Assembly: GCA_037389465.1 (NCBI GenBank)
Contig: JAZARR010000159.1
Location: 2,964,501 to 3,028,500, forward strand
DNA length: 64,000 bases
Direction of reading: 5' to 3'
Source: Baylisascaris procyonis
Taxonomy: Eukaryota > Nematoda > Chromadorea > Rhabditida > Ascarididae
Below are positions 1-23,208 of this stretch, one piece after another. Position numbers and translations under genes: made by a program. Positions within the stretch are counted from its first letter, which is position 1, and each line of letters opens with the position of its first letter. The notes under the pieces are model-generated. The model did no database searches, had not been told where the DNA came from, and saw only the letters and a program-made list of their open reading frames with translations.

Positions 1-558
1 ACCAATGAAGATAGCATTACGAGTTTTGGTGGGTATATGTATATCTTAGGATCAAGTTCTATATCATGGAAAAATAGGAAAGCGTGACAAAGGTGTTGAC
101 GTGACGCGCTTCCGCATCCTGATTTGTTCGACAACCACTTTTACAGGTAATTAATAAAAAATACCCGTGATAAAATCTTCATATATTTTAACTTACCCTA
201 GCACCCATATCAATCTTCAACAAAGAATTCTTTTTCTTTTACAATTTTTTCTCACCTTCAAATCTTTCCCCGTTCAATTCACGTTTTTCGGGAAAGGCGG
301 AATACTGGCCTTTTCCTCGACGTTTGTCTCTCAATTTATTTCTGATTATTGTATTGCATTGCTCGAGGTTTTTAGGTTTCCTTGAAATTTTACTGATGTT
401 CGCTCTTGGGAGCGTATATTTGCACAGACCCCTATCGCTTTTGCAGTGATAAGTTTTTTTTCCACTGATCAACAGCATTTTATTTCTATTTTTTTATAAA
501 ATCTATTCTAACGGTTGGTGAATTTGATCTTCCGTCTATTGTTTGGCAAATCTGTAAT
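1..558. other. non-coding flank
   Basis: AT-rich sequence with T-rich runs. The short open frames on both strands lack splice context and amino-acid content that looks coding. I see no gene here. Confidence 0.5.
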
Positions 559-1092
559 ATGTTGAAGCAGTTTCTTGTGAGGGGTTTACTGAATTATGTT
601 CATTCAACTCGTTACAACAGTTCGCGTTCGAGGCTATATACCGGAACTATATTCTTCATCTTATTCTCTGTACTACGTCTGTCTTTGTTACTGATTTATC
701 AATTTCAATGCTCCGTAGTTGCAAAGCATAGAAAAGTATGTGATCATGAACAGCATAGAAGAACAAAAACTTCACAAAACAACAATCCGAGCGAATATAA
801 CATTGAGTACACCAAAGATTGGAATTTAAATTCTGAAGGGGATAGGTACATTAACGATATTGATGCATACATGAAGAATCGTTCAGACTGTACTGATGAC
901 TGTATCAAATTTCTGCGTAAAGTTCGACTTCAGGTGGCACCTGTATTAACTGTAAAAAATGATGCAAGATTCAAGAAATCACGAATGGGAGACGGAGTTT
1001 TCAACGTTGAGATCATTAAATGGCACTTCAGCAATACTTCGTTTGCGCTTCTTGACAAGCACATTTCTCGTTACGATAATAGGAAAAGCTAG
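559..1092 (+). CDS. uncharacterised 177-residue ORF, possible type II membrane protein
   Basis: Not recognised. An ATG opens a 177-codon frame, long for DNA this AT-rich (by my rough estimate well under one such ORF is expected by chance in the window). Residues 28-47 form one hydrophobic stretch (core IFFILFSVLRLSLLLIYQF) after a basic N-terminus, as in a signal anchor with the C-terminus outside the cytosol. The remainder is hydrophilic, with a CTDDC pair near residue 115 and possible N-glycosylation sites (NRS, NTS). No enzyme motif was seen. There is no clear acceptor just upstream, so it may be a first exon or a single-exon gene. An in-frame CAG|GTGGCA around position 935 could be a donor, in which case the last part is intron read-through. 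Confidence 0.4.
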   Translation: MLKQFLVRGLLNYVHSTRYNSSRSRLYTGTIFFILFSVLRLSLLLIYQFQCSVVAKHRKVCDHEQHRRTKTSQNNNPSEYNIEYTKDWNLNSEGDRYINDIDAYMKNRSDCTDDCIKFLRKVRLQVAPVLTVKNDARFKKSRMGDGVFNVEIIKWHFSNTSFALLDKHISRYDNRKS

Positions 1093-1889
1093 AAATCTTT
1101 AAGATTGGCTAAATTTTTAGTGCTTGAATGTAATAAACTGAGACGCTTACGTTGAATACGAACGAGCGTCTAAAATCAACAATTGCAAAACGTGTAAAAA
1201 AAAAATGCAACGAAGGGATTCAAAAGGAAGATGAGAGATTGCTTTTTAGTTCAAGAGAACAGAGTATTCGGAGATGGCCGGGTCGCCGGGTCAAAGTCGA
1301 CGATGTCATCGTAACCTTATCAGAAGTTGCTGGAATTAGCGATTTGGGTGTAACGGTTGATTTTACACCGTGTTTTGCCACTCACTGCTTGCAGTGAGCA
1401 CGTAATATGTTGAATTTGATAATTCGTTTCTTTGAATCTAGTAATATGAAGTTCTTAATTAAACTAGCCGACATTTGTACCTTCGTTTTAGGCCACGCAA
1501 CCTTATTTATAGTTCGTTCAACGCTGAAGGAATTAAGGCCATGGAAGCTCTCCACAGAATATTGACCCCAAGACTTGTCTACGGTCGAAACGAAATCTCG
1601 TATCATCATACCCCGAGTTTCGTTCGGTTTGGGTCACTAGAATCTAGGTGAATCAGCGATAACCTCATACATATTTACAGAACTATGGATAGTGAATTTT
1701 CGGATTTTTCGAGTTCTCCACTGATAGTGATTCTAAGACTGAAGAAACTGTAATGAATTTTTGGAATGAGTTCACTTCGGCAGCTGACGGCCTGCAATGT
1801 AGAAGCTTTTAAGAAACAGCTCGAAAGTGACCGTACCAACGTGAATATGAAATAATGCCTTCTAAAGGCGTCTGGATGCATTCTACCTA
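1093..1889. other. intergenic, one weak ORF
   Basis: Positions 1152-1397 (plus) are open from a TTG and read as a basic peptide (KRVKKKCNEG...RRWPGRRVKV), but no acceptor, donor or start supports it. Nothing else was seen. Confidence 0.3.
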
Positions 1890-2600
1890 CTGTAGCAAAT
1901 CCCGCGCAGTAACCACACTACCGTAGGCTGCATTCACAGCGAACACTAGCGGCCTCAGAGACCGAAGCTATGTGGATATATGCCTTGCCGTTTAGCGGCA
2001 GGATTTGCGCGGCGGCCACACTATCGTAGCGTGCCTAGCGGTACGGGAATGGAAGTCGGGTGGCCAAGACCTTGCAGGTGCCATGCATGACGCTGAGGGC
2101 TGCCGCTGGGTCACAGCTAGGGATCGCCATAGGGTGTAAGACGGCGTGCCGTATTGCATGGAGAAGAAAGACGTATTGCGCCGACAGTTAGGAAGTGGAC
2201 TCACAGTGTCACAGTGTGTAGCATACTCCATCATTAAACGACCCCATTATTCGCGTCCATGGCCACCAGCTCAGCTGCATCACTTGCTGTGCAGCGGCCG
2301 CACTACCCGAGGCTGCGTGGATACACGGGGCCGTACTACCTACGGCGTGCACTAGCCAGCGTTCATCTACGAGGTACACTTTCATGTGTTCTGCGACAGT
2401 GCAGCTCAGCGGCTTCCACGGTCTCGAGGGTGCCACTGCGCTGTCTATGTATGGACGTACGTGCCTGGTAGCACGAATGGAAGTATGCCTCGCCGTATGA
2501 TGACGGAGATCGCGCATAGCTCTAGCTGGTCCATGTTTTATGATGTGGAACACATCGGTTGTTCCATGCGCAGCTCAGCTTCTATTTGACGGCATTTTAC
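1890..2600. repeat. GC-rich block of degenerate repeats
   Basis: This ~700 bp block is far more GC-rich than the sequence on either side. A motif resembling CGGCCACACTATCGTAG recurs in diverged form near 1910, 2015, 2293 and 2329. The string GTGCCTAGCGGTACG followed by GAATGGAAGT near 2031 reappears diverged near 2461, and GCAGCTCAGC or a close form occurs near 2267, 2400 and 2570. All six frames are short or overlap each other, so the ORFs here are by-products of GC content. It is probably an old tandem or transposon-derived repeat. No terminal inverted repeat or target duplication was identified. Confidence 0.55.
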
Positions 2601-3005
2601 GATCCTAATACCGATCGGCATCATTCAGCATGTATCCGTGAATTCCCTCATCTCTTCCTTTCAGCTGTCGATGACTCTAGATGTCCTGCAAGACTCCGTA
2701 ATTGGATTCACTATGTTTCGCTTTGCATACTTATGATATTAGTGGACTAACTTTGCGTCATAAATTGTATTCTTAAGCTGATATTTGTGGATTGTGCATT
2801 TCCGCTCCCAAAACCGGACCACTGAACACACTGCACACATGTTTGCATTGTGGTCTTGAATTTATTACTGAGTGGTGCTTTAATTTTAAACTGTTTCCTT
2901 TGAGTGACCTTAGTGGAAAATAAGTTGATACAAACTTATCACTAAATTTACTGAAAAGATTCTTAAGGTTGACAAAGTAACATAACAAACCCTTCATTTT
3001 TTTAG

Positions 3006-3209
3006 GCTTTCAAAAAACGCAACACGGTATTCTTGACGAGGATGTACAAAATTCTCATTCTTCTCGTTCTTGATAATATTTCTTCCAGTTGTTCGCTCCG
3101 AACCGTCAGGAGCAGACAACTAAAAGAATCAGAGCAAAGGTATTTCGTTAAATGTCCACCTGAGTTCCGCAAAACGTTCACGGCCTGTACAGAACGATTG
3201 GTCACGTGA
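3006..3209 (+). CDS. small secreted-peptide candidate (first exon)
   Basis: A pyrimidine-rich TTTTTTTAG acceptor ends at 3005. The first ATG follows at 3042, a spacing typical of a nematode trans-splice site. The frame runs 55 residues to a TGA at 3207-3209. The N-terminus MYKILILLVLDNISSS reads as a signal peptide. The mature part is basic with three cysteines (...SCSLRT..., FVKCPPEF, TACTERL), which suggests a disulfide-bonded secreted peptide. It is not recognised; an odd cysteine number suggests more exons. A GTGAGC donor begins at 3206, just before the stop, and other donors (GTATTT, GTTAAA) lie upstream. Downstream partners could be 3437-3504 and 3984-4020, but phases do not connect uniquely. 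Confidence 0.4.
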   Translation, partial: AFKKRNTVFLTRMYKILILLVLDNISSSCSLRTVRSRQLKESEQRYFVKCPPEFRKTFTACTERLVT

Positions 3210-3436
3210 GCTTATTCACATCATGAGCTGAGAAGTGTGAACGATCGAATTGAAATATATAAAACCGTCTGTTGCCATATGTGATCTCGAGTTCTCTGAG
3301 TTCTACAACTGGATAGACTACCAGGAGCAAGGGGTGGGCGGAAGAGGGAGCTTTATTTCCAACTCTTAAAAAATTTATAATTTCTGAATGCGTTTATGTC
3401 ATATGACTGAGTAATTTTAACACTGCGCTTTTCCAG

Positions 3437-3504
3437 AAATTACCACTGAGATATACAAGTGTTGTAAAACATCTAGCGCTTCCATGGACAAATTTGCTCG
3501 CAAA
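3437..3504 (+). CDS. candidate internal exon, cysteine-bearing
   Basis: The exon lies between a CTTTTCCAG acceptor and a consensus GTAAGA donor. Read after a two-base carry-in it gives 22 codons including EIYKCCKTSSASMDKFARK. A second frame is also open (KLPLRYTSVVKHL...). It could continue the secreted peptide starting at 3042, but the phase match requires a donor I cannot choose with confidence. Confidence 0.3.
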
Positions 3505-3983
3505 GTAAGAAACGGACATGTATTGCACATCTTTAAGCTTCACTGCGGAACAGTGAAACAACTATACCTAACTATCATAGTAACCTTTTAGGCAAAGAGG
3601 AAACATTCTCAATGAGCCAAAAGCTGCATCTGGTAAAAAGCTGTGCTGTATTAAATACTGGAATGCAAAGGGTGATTTCTTAGTTGCAGATGTCTTAATT
3701 GTTCAATAATAGGTTGATATCTGATATTAAAGCATTTCCTCCTACAATTATAGTTACTTCGAAGTGCATGCCCTTCCGCCATCCTTCACTATGGTGGTGT
3801 ATGTTACAAAAAATAACTTGTTAGTAAGAGGATCAATTCATAAATTTTTCCCACTATGTTAATTTTATTTGATACACCTCACGGCAATGTTTGCTTCTTC
3901 TTCTTTTTCATTTCCGTTTTGTATTGTTTATTTTACTTTACTACTGAGTATTTGTCATCTCATTTTATTTTGCTTTATTTCAG

Positions 3984-4026
3984 TGCTCCTAGTAATGGAA
4001 TCCCCGTACCAGCAGTATGAAATAAA
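3984..4026 (+). CDS. candidate terminal exon with AATAAA
   Basis: A strong T-rich acceptor (TTTATTTCAG) ends at 3983. In one frame the exon reads APSNGIPVPAV then TGA at 4018-4020, and an AATAAA polyadenylation hexamer follows directly at 4021-4026. The layout fits a last exon, possibly of the small gene starting at 3042. The coding part is too short to be sure. Confidence 0.25.
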
Positions 4027-4098
4027 ATTCTTTTCTTCTTTAAAGTTTTAGATAGTGGAATTGGGCTCTTTTTTTTTTTTTTTTTGCAATATTCGGGC

Positions 4099-4218
4099 AT
4101 GAATGAGAGTGTTGCCAGAATTAGAATGCTTATGCGTACAACAGAAAGGCCGTTTTGTTTACTGGAATACTTCAAGGAGTGCGATAATAGTGAAGTGAAC
4201 GATATATCGTCTTGTAAG
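4099..4218 (+). CDS. short candidate first exon
   Basis: ATG at 4099 opens 40 codons (MNESVARIRMLMRTTERP..., ending NDISSCK) up to an AAG|GTGCAT donor. Composition looks coding, but no following exon was found and there is no signal peptide. It follows a 22-T run. It could be chance. Confidence 0.2.
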
Positions 4219-6923
4219 GTGCATATTCTGCGCGGTGATCGTTGATGACGGAAGTAGTCGTGACAGCATCCCAATTAGTTAGTTAAGTCGACAAGAAGCA
4301 TCTGCCTTGAGAGATTTCATCGTCTCATTTCAGGCATGAGGCGTGTGCTCGAGCTCCCACAAATCTAATTTTCACTCAGTTAGCCACTCAAACGATCTAA
4401 CAAGAAGTCCTGATCAGCCAGTGCTATTGCGACACAGCTACTAGCTTCTCGACTCGACGTCTTATTGAACGACGCCAAACTTTCATACCTTTGTTAAGGC
4501 TCTTTTCAAGAATATCGTACTTTCAACCTGCTGCTACGACTCGCGTAACCTTCCTTCTTTTTCTTTATTCACATCACTATGTAATGAATTTGCCGATCAT
4601 TTGTGGACACCTATATTACGAAGATCTGCAGTGCGGAAGATGAATACGCGCAGATCAACTATAAAGAGAAGGAAGAGCATGTGCAAATGAAGGTAATTTG
4701 TTCCATTAAGAGACTCCTAAATATGTACATGAGAAGGTGGTTCAAACAACCAACAAGAGAAAACCTTTTATGAAGCAACAACTTCGTCTTAAAGGTAATT
4801 ACATTGTACGTCGTTCTCCTTCATAAAGTGCAAACCTATTTCTTTTTCAGTAAAATCCCGAATCCTGCATTAAGCGCTGCTTTCTTTTCAAAATGAGTGA
4901 AGATGTATGAGTAAAAATGCTGTCTTATCAATCCGTGTCTTAATTTGAGCCACCTCAATTCACTGAACTTAGAATATCTTATGAGTGTTTCCCTCCAGGG
5001 GTTTTATTGTAATGATGATGATAACGATGAAATTTTTGTTCGCATGAATAAAGAAAATCACTCAAAAGCAGTGAATATAGTATGTACACAAACATATACA
5101 AAGATTTCATGAACCTAAATACATAGAAAAGGAACCTAATAGTAATAGAAATAACAACAAAATCAAAGGTAATGATAACTGTACTAACGATATCAATAGT
5201 ATCAACGATGATAATAACAGTAACTAAAATAGAGGAGAGAACGAAACACATCGATAAAATCGAAGAACTAAAGAACAGTATTGCATTGTGTAGCTAATAA
5301 ACTGACATATATCAAACTTAACATTGCAATGCACAAAGCAGCTTATTGTATAAGCATTAAGGTGAAGCACGAATGCAACACGACGAATCATTCAACCCAA
5401 AGAATGAAATCAGCCGTAATGTGGGAATCAAAGTGCTCAACGCCATCACAAAAATTGTCTGCGTTTACAATCTCGGAAGATAGTTGATTGCGCGAATCAA
5501 TCGCTTATTTCACCAATATTAGAATCAGTAAGCGTACTGCAAAAATCTCTTGAACCATTTGATGTGGAATTCATAAGTAAATATTTACAAAATAGTGAAT
5601 TACTCTCAACAGCTTACATTTTAATCATTAGATTTGCATGTTAATATTATTGGAAACCATCAAAACTGCACTGTAATTGATTGTTCGACTGGATGCATTA
5701 CCTGTAGAAGAAAGCATCATTTTCTACTCAGGAAAACTTTCGCGAGGTTGAAGCTACGAAGACTGATTTGTAATTCATCCTGCGTCCCCCTCTTTCATCA
5801 CCTTCTCCCCTGCGTGATATAATTTAATGTTTTGCTTTGCTAAGCAAATCAAATAAATATATATTTCACGATAACCCTTGTTGCTGCGCTTTAGCCGTAT
5901 CATGTTGCGACCGCCGATCTCCCTGCCATCCCCCACCCCACTCCTTCCTCTCCCATTTCCCTCCGCTTCCGCTTCTGTCGAAAGAAATGCCCATTTAAGC
6001 GCTGATCCCAGCATTGCAGAGGCGCATATCGAGGTACGGTTGATTGGATAGCGAATGTGTCATGAGGTTTTACTAAGATGAAAGCGTGAAAACCTTTGCA
6101 CATTGGTTTTTCAATTCTATGAAGTGATAATCATTGCAGTCAATTCCTCAGACTTAGCCGACCAAACTTAGGCCTTTCACTTTAGTTGGGCCGAATTACC
6201 TAACTTTAACGGTTTGCTTCTACGGTTATGATTTCATTGAGTCAAAATATCAGGATGCAGTTTTTACGTGCTGTAGGAAACATCCCACTATCACACCAAC
6301 ATCAGACAAATAGTGCGTTTAGTGAGCCTGCAAAATACAAAAGGGAACGCATCTGCAGAACATACATCTTTCCCTCCAAAAGTATACAATATATTGATCT
6401 GTTGTGAATCTTGAGCTGCCTGGACAACTGGTACTCGGGGAATGTTAGGTAGTTTTAAATTTCCTGCTCCAGCCTGCAGTCGAGCAGCAGCAGACAGCTT
6501 TAATCTTTCGTCGGACAGAGAATTGGGCAAATATCAGGATAACCTTTTCTGGACGCAGTGCAGTGAAACTATATCAGGAGAAATTCGCAGCCTTCCCCAG
6601 CTTAAACACTTGATTCGTCACTGAGGCCCACATCTTTCACATTCCACAGTGACAAATAAACCATACTAGTAAACAAGTCACGCAGAAAAAAAAAACCACG
6701 ACACAACGCTCTCATTATGACGGGAAAATAAGCGCAATTCTATTGAGGTTCAGTCACCTTCCAAATATTTTCTGCTTGGCCACCGATGATGCATGGAAAA
6801 ATGCGACTAGAGTCTGCTGTTTAAAACAGAGCGCAGCCATTAACATAAGCTGCTGATCACCGAATTCACTATCCCTTTTTTTTTCCGTAAAACTTTGAGA
6901 TCAATACGTATTTGAAGATTCAG
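4219..6923. other. mostly non-coding; possible upstream exon near 6443
   Basis: No convincing gene from 4219 to 6440. Positions 6443-6605 (plus) carry a frame with coding-like content (SFKFPAPACSRAAADSF..., DNLFWTQC). It may be the exon before 6924, because a donor leaving one base (A|GTGAAA near 6567 or C|GTCACT near 6615) would match the two-base start of that exon. Its acceptor (GTTAG) is weak. Confidence 0.3.
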
Positions 6924-8948
<2,025 letters not shown>

Positions 8949-9294
8949 GTGTATGAACGCTTGCTCCATGTAGTTGCATTCTCTTTCTGATATTGCTGCT
9001 TCGATCAGTTTGCATATGTTCGTACTCTTATTTCCGTTCATTTATTGATAACGGTTTTAACTATGAAATTTTTTTAACCGAATGTAAATGAAATATTCCA
9101 AGCACTCAAGAAGACTTCGAAGCTCACTAACTTTGAGAGAATGAACCTGACGTTAAAGTAAATGCACCTGAGTCGCATATTTGCGGGGCAGTGGTGGTCA
9201 GTAGCCGTCAGTGGGAGTTTTACAATAAGTTTCATGAGGGGATGGAGTGAAGCTATTTGTCAACTACGCATAACATTGCTCAAACCCATGTATT
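8949..9294. other. intergenic
   Basis: Nothing convincing was seen. Confidence 0.4.
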
Positions 9295-9759
9295 TCAAAA
9301 TCGCAGTAATAGTATTTGAAAACACCGGCCTGATTGTTGAATTCGAAACATTCGCTTTTTTTGCATAATGCGCTGAAGCAAAATCGCGTTGCAGCTCGGT
9401 GATGACAGTGGCAAATGATCGGATAAATTGATCTCGACAAACTCTGTCTTTGAAAAGGGCTTCCAGAATCCTTGAATGACCATTTGCTCATTTAGAAACG
9501 CAATTTCAGCTAATACTGATACAGAAACTTCAGCAATAGCAATTTGTCGAGTGGCAGGGACATCAGAAAGATGGGTGCTGTCGTCTTCCTGTTCCTTCGG
9601 AAGGTTCTGGATGACAGCGCATAGAATTTTTTCTTTGATCACTTCTTGACTGAAAATTGTCACAATCACAACCTTGTGATTGTCGGTGATGGTGACGGCG
9701 CATGAGGTTGTGGGAATAGAGGCATGGAAGGTGACAAAGGGAGTGGGATGGGTATTCAT
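9295..9759 (-). CDS. uncharacterised 154-residue ORF
   Basis: An ATG-initiated minus-strand frame of 154 codons, unusually long for chance here. It reads PFVTFHASIPTTSCAVTI near the start and ATRQIAIAEVSVSVLAEIAF in the middle. No signal peptide, membrane segment or known motif was recognised, and the last ~30 residues look like read-through. It has no splice partners I could identify. It may be an exon, a single-exon gene or the relic of a mobile element. Confidence 0.3.
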   Translation of the reverse strand: MNTHPTPFVTFHASIPTTSCAVTITDNHKVVIVTIFSQEVIKEKILCAVIQNLPKEQEDDSTHLSDVPATRQIAIAEVSVSVLAEIAFLNEQMVIQGFWKPFSKTEFVEINLSDHLPLSSPSCNAILLQRIMQKKRMFRIQQSGRCFQILLLRF

Positions 9760-12700
9760 CGGCTGGATGAGGGATACAACTCATTCGTTTATTTGGTCAA
9801 ATCGCTGGCATATGGCATCGTAATAGTGCAAAATTGCTCATATCGGCGCATGAAAGTAGAATGCGAGTCCATTAGTGCTCGATGCATTCCACATAGTTGA
9901 AGAGAGTTATGCAGTTGTGACGATAAGGGCATATCAAATTGGAGTGCTACATAACGTGCCTCTAAGAATTCGGAATTGCAAAAAAGTTGTATGTTTATTG
10001 CTTTTATTGCGTCTTAGGAGACTTTTGAACAGATATTTATGCTTATTCGGTACCACTATCGTCTTCAAAATAATGCATGCACATCATTTATGCATAGGAG
10101 TATCAGACGAATTTATAGCCACATTTATCAATTTTTACAGTACTTCAGTACTGGAATTTATCGAAACTTGCGAAAAATACTTTTTTTCTGGAAATTCCAT
10201 TTAGAAGCCACATGGACCTGCGAGGTTCGTTATTTAAATTCGATAATATGAATTTCCAAAAAGATGAGGATGGATCAATCGAATATTTGGAAAATAAGCG
10301 CCAAACGGGTGATTTTCGATACTTCGAACAAAGTCATCGATCACAGTTTCAACAGTTCGCCGACAGTTTTGAACCGTTCGCTCCGGAAATAAATTTTCGT
10401 ATTATCGAGCGCTGAAGGACTGGTTTTAAGTGTTCTTACGAGCGGCCAGTTTGCCCCTTCACGTTTACCGCCATGTTGTTTACATATGTCAGCTAAACCA
10501 ATGAAAAACGCTCGATAGTAACCCCTAAAGCATTTTTCGCTGTAGTAAAACGAACTAAAACGGCGCAGGTGGAAGCAGGACGATAAACCGATTAAGGATA
10601 TGCACCAGCTGCATTGTTTATCTAATGTGAGCAATACGGCTGCTATAATAGTTCTGTTTGTGACACTTGCGCTCTACCCTTTTCTTTAGATCTGAAACTT
10701 GACTGGATTCGGAGTTTCGTCTGCACTTAGCAGCGAATCGTTTATCATTAAGTCGGAAGTTGCACACAACCTATGCTATGTTTCCTATCACCTTTCTCTT
10801 GTCAAATCTAATTTAATCCTGCAGCACGAGAACTACTTAATGAGTTTTCGCTATTTCTCTATTATTTCACCGCTGTCATATGACCAATGTGTACACAACG
10901 ATAGACTGAAAGAGCAAACGACATGCACCCTGACGAAAGCAATACCAGTGAATAATTATGGTTTTCCAAGTTTCAGTAACGTTGACAGAAATTTTCACGT
11001 TTTCTTTTTTAGCGACCCAGGCTTGACGATTGTGTTAGACATTATAGCAGTAATTTCAGCTCTCAAAACAATGAACGCTTTTATTGTTTTTGCTTTTGAG
11101 AAAAAATTGTCCTTATTGCTGCTTAAGGACCCATAACACGATTGAAAAAGTGATGCTTAGAGGAGTAGTAAAAACAACAATGAATTTATCTATGACGGGT
11201 GAGATTCTCATAAGCATTATATAGAACCGGAATCGTTGTGGCAGTGCAGCTCTACTTCCCAAACGAATAGGTTCTTTCACAATTACTTGCTTGTGAGTGT
11301 CCAGCATTTGCTATTACTAATGAATCGTAAGAGGTGAAACATGAAATTCGGCAGCCTTAGTATTTGGCTAGACATGCCTCGTTCGCCGTCATGAACTTAT
11401 TCAACTTTTTCACTCTCCTTGCTTATGGCTTGTCTGAGCTGCCTGACTCGCCGTTCGTCTGAGTTATGTGATTTATGGTTTGTCTGAGCTGTCTGACTTT
11501 TTGCTTTGGCAGCTGGCCGCTTGTGAAGCGCCAATTTCAATTTTTCACATTTTCGCTTTTTCTTTTATCGGCTAATCACGTTCGCCCTTTACAAGAAGGC
11601 AGTTTTCTTGAGTATTCTGCAGTTTAAGGCTTACAATTACGGCGGTTATGTCGAATTTCGAGACTCTCGAACTCAATTTTCTGATTCTAGAGCCTTCATT
11701 CACATCGAGATCTCCAGACTTGTATTCGTTGTGCTAATCTTCCATCACCTGGGGAGTCACAAATCTCTATGGCACTTGACGACCAGAAAAATGACTTAAT
11801 CTTCGTGAATTTATACATATCTATCAAATATAATTTCCATATGGAATACACTGAAGAAAAATTCTTAAGTATTGCTTGTTGAAGTTCGATTTTCGTCATG
11901 TGTTGTGCGTTTGTTAATCTTGCAAATTCAGTTATGCAATAACACTTTATCTTTTGTGAAGGTGAGCAGTTCGACCAAATAGGTGATCATTTTTGATTTG
12001 CCAGACATAGCATATGCTTAGACATCTAGCAGATTGAGCTTAGCAACTTTAAAAATGTCAGCCAGTGAAAATAGCGTCTTGTGAATAAATCGGATAGGTC
12101 GCACTCTCGAGCTGCATCTGCTTTCAATGTTCCGTTAAATGTACTCCAACTGCTTCCAAACCTTCTCCATTGTTGACCTCATTTAAAAAAAGTATGCGTT
12201 AATTGTTGTAATATGGCGAAAATTGAACGATGAAATTTATAAGACTTGAGATAACCCGATAAGAAAAAAATGAGGGCACCATCTCTAGCTATTTTCTGTA
12301 CCCTCATTCTATAAAGATAAATAATATTGAGTAACTCCAATAAAGGTCTGTTGGTGAGGGCACTCTTAGTGAAGTACCATTGAGGCCTCTATGCAATCTT
12401 TCCATGTGGACACGGGCAAGTAAAGTATTGTCATAAGTGAGCAACGAACGTTCACTTTGGTTTGATGATAGACGCGAAATATGTGCAGAAACACGCCGAA
12501 CAACATTTTCCGTGGATTCACTGAATTTCGTGTTCCGCCTTTCGACTAATTCTTTGCTTTAGTTGTACCGGACATATCTTTTTAATTATTTCTGCTTCTT
12601 GGTAGTTGCAAATCACCAGCGTCCTGTATGATAGATCCAGTACGACCGATATGGCTGCTCCATCCGGTCGCTGTTCGCTTTAGTCGATGGATGGTGATCG

Positions 12701-14072
12701 GTGGATCGTTCAAAACTAGATCGGTGGGTCCGCGTAGGGTGAACCGTAAGCCTAAATAGAGGTTGATATCGAAAAATGGGCAAAAGTGGAGCAGTCATTT
12801 TGGTCGTACCGGTCGTCTTGTAGAGACCGTCTGAATCACGTCATAATAATACAAACACTGTGGCCGAGAGTACCTAACATTTCTAAAAGAATAGTTAGCA
12901 GTGTGGGAAGGATGTCATTATCAGGAGTCACATCTTCTCATTGTTTTATGCCTATGAATACAATTGCTCCTCTCGCTGTCATTCTTTTCATTACCTGGAA
13001 TGATTTTATACGCTGAAGCATCTGCTAAAACATTGACATCAGAAACCTTTAAATAACTTTTCACATTATTTCCCACTCATCTATCATCCATCAGCCATCT
13101 ATTTCTCTCGTTTTCATTAGAGAAAAAAGCGCTGTCTGGGATATCGCACCCGCTTACGATGGCGTTTAATCAGCTTTATTTGCCATTTCTCAAATGTGAC
13201 TTGAGGTGACTTGTTCGACTTCGATGAACATTTGGCAAGCCACTATTGAAAATCTTTATATCGCATGCTGCCTCTTCAATGACGCTTGTTTATAAGCGTT
13301 AAATATTGCAACAGTGTGCTCATTCGCCTTCTAACTGACTGCTGGATTTACACATTTCAAACGTCAATCAATATATCGCTTTCCTATAGTTATCGCATTT
13401 ATTTATGTACGCAATACTTTCAATAAAAGAGTGCAATACGGCCATAATAAATCTTTAACGGATGCCAAAACATATTATTTCAAAGAAGGGAATCGTTTTT
13501 TCTTTTCTTTTTTGTCGACATCGTTGTTGAGGTAGGAAAGAAGGTGAAAAACGTGAATTTTGAATTACCGTGGTGTTACATTCGCTTATCGCTGTTACCT
13601 GAAATAAAATAATGCGCGGATTTTTTTTTTTTTTTTTGGGGGGGGGGCGAGTACGAACGTTCACACTTGCTGAAAGCTTGTCGAAAATTATTATAGCTAA
13701 TAATTCTTGAGAAATTATTTTTGTATCTGATTTTGAAAACAGCTCCGACGATATGAAGTGCTTTCGTTTGTTTTCCTGAATAGAATAAGATTTTATAGAG
13801 CTTTGAGTCGCACTAATCATTTGAATCATTTTTAGGTTAATTTCTTCAACTTGTTAATGCTTATTTTTAAAACAGTGGAAGTGACGATGTTGAATGTCAA
13901 TTTGTAACCAAAAATTTGTATGTCTTAGCTTGAGCGGAAATGGCAGTGACAAACAAGTTTCGTTATGGAATTCGGAAATTCGTATCTTTCGGTCCTGTTT
14001 CATTCTGTCGTCCTCACTCTTTCATTAATGGATGATTTTACTGAGCAAAGATCATTCAAAGCTGCGTTTCAG
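9760..14072. other. long intergenic stretch
   Basis: Contains a 145-codon plus frame at 10699-11136 that begins directly after a stop with a TTG and has no splice support (KSEVAHNLCYVSYHLSLV...), a two-copy repeat near 11423, and a T17-G9 homopolymer pair at 13621-13646. No gene could be supported. Confidence 0.4.
11423..11500. repeat. two-copy imperfect repeat, 50 bp period
   Basis: TTATGGCTTGTCTGAGCTGC at 11423 recurs as TTATGGTTTGTCTGAGCTGT at 11473, each followed by CTGACT. A half-match (TTCGTCTGAG) lies between them. Confidence 0.7.
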
Positions 14073-14119
14073 GCATTGCAGTTTGGAAGTGTATTTTTGA
14101 GGAAGAGAAAGTAAGGCGT
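14073..14119 (+). promoter_or_regulatory. acceptor and 5' leader of the receptor gene
   Basis: GCGTTTCAG ends at 14072, and the first ATG follows 47 bases later with a short N-terminus before TM1. This fits a spliced-leader trans-splice site. The frame is open back to the acceptor, so an upstream cis-spliced exon cannot be excluded. Confidence 0.5.
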
Positions 14120-23208
<9,089 letters not shown>

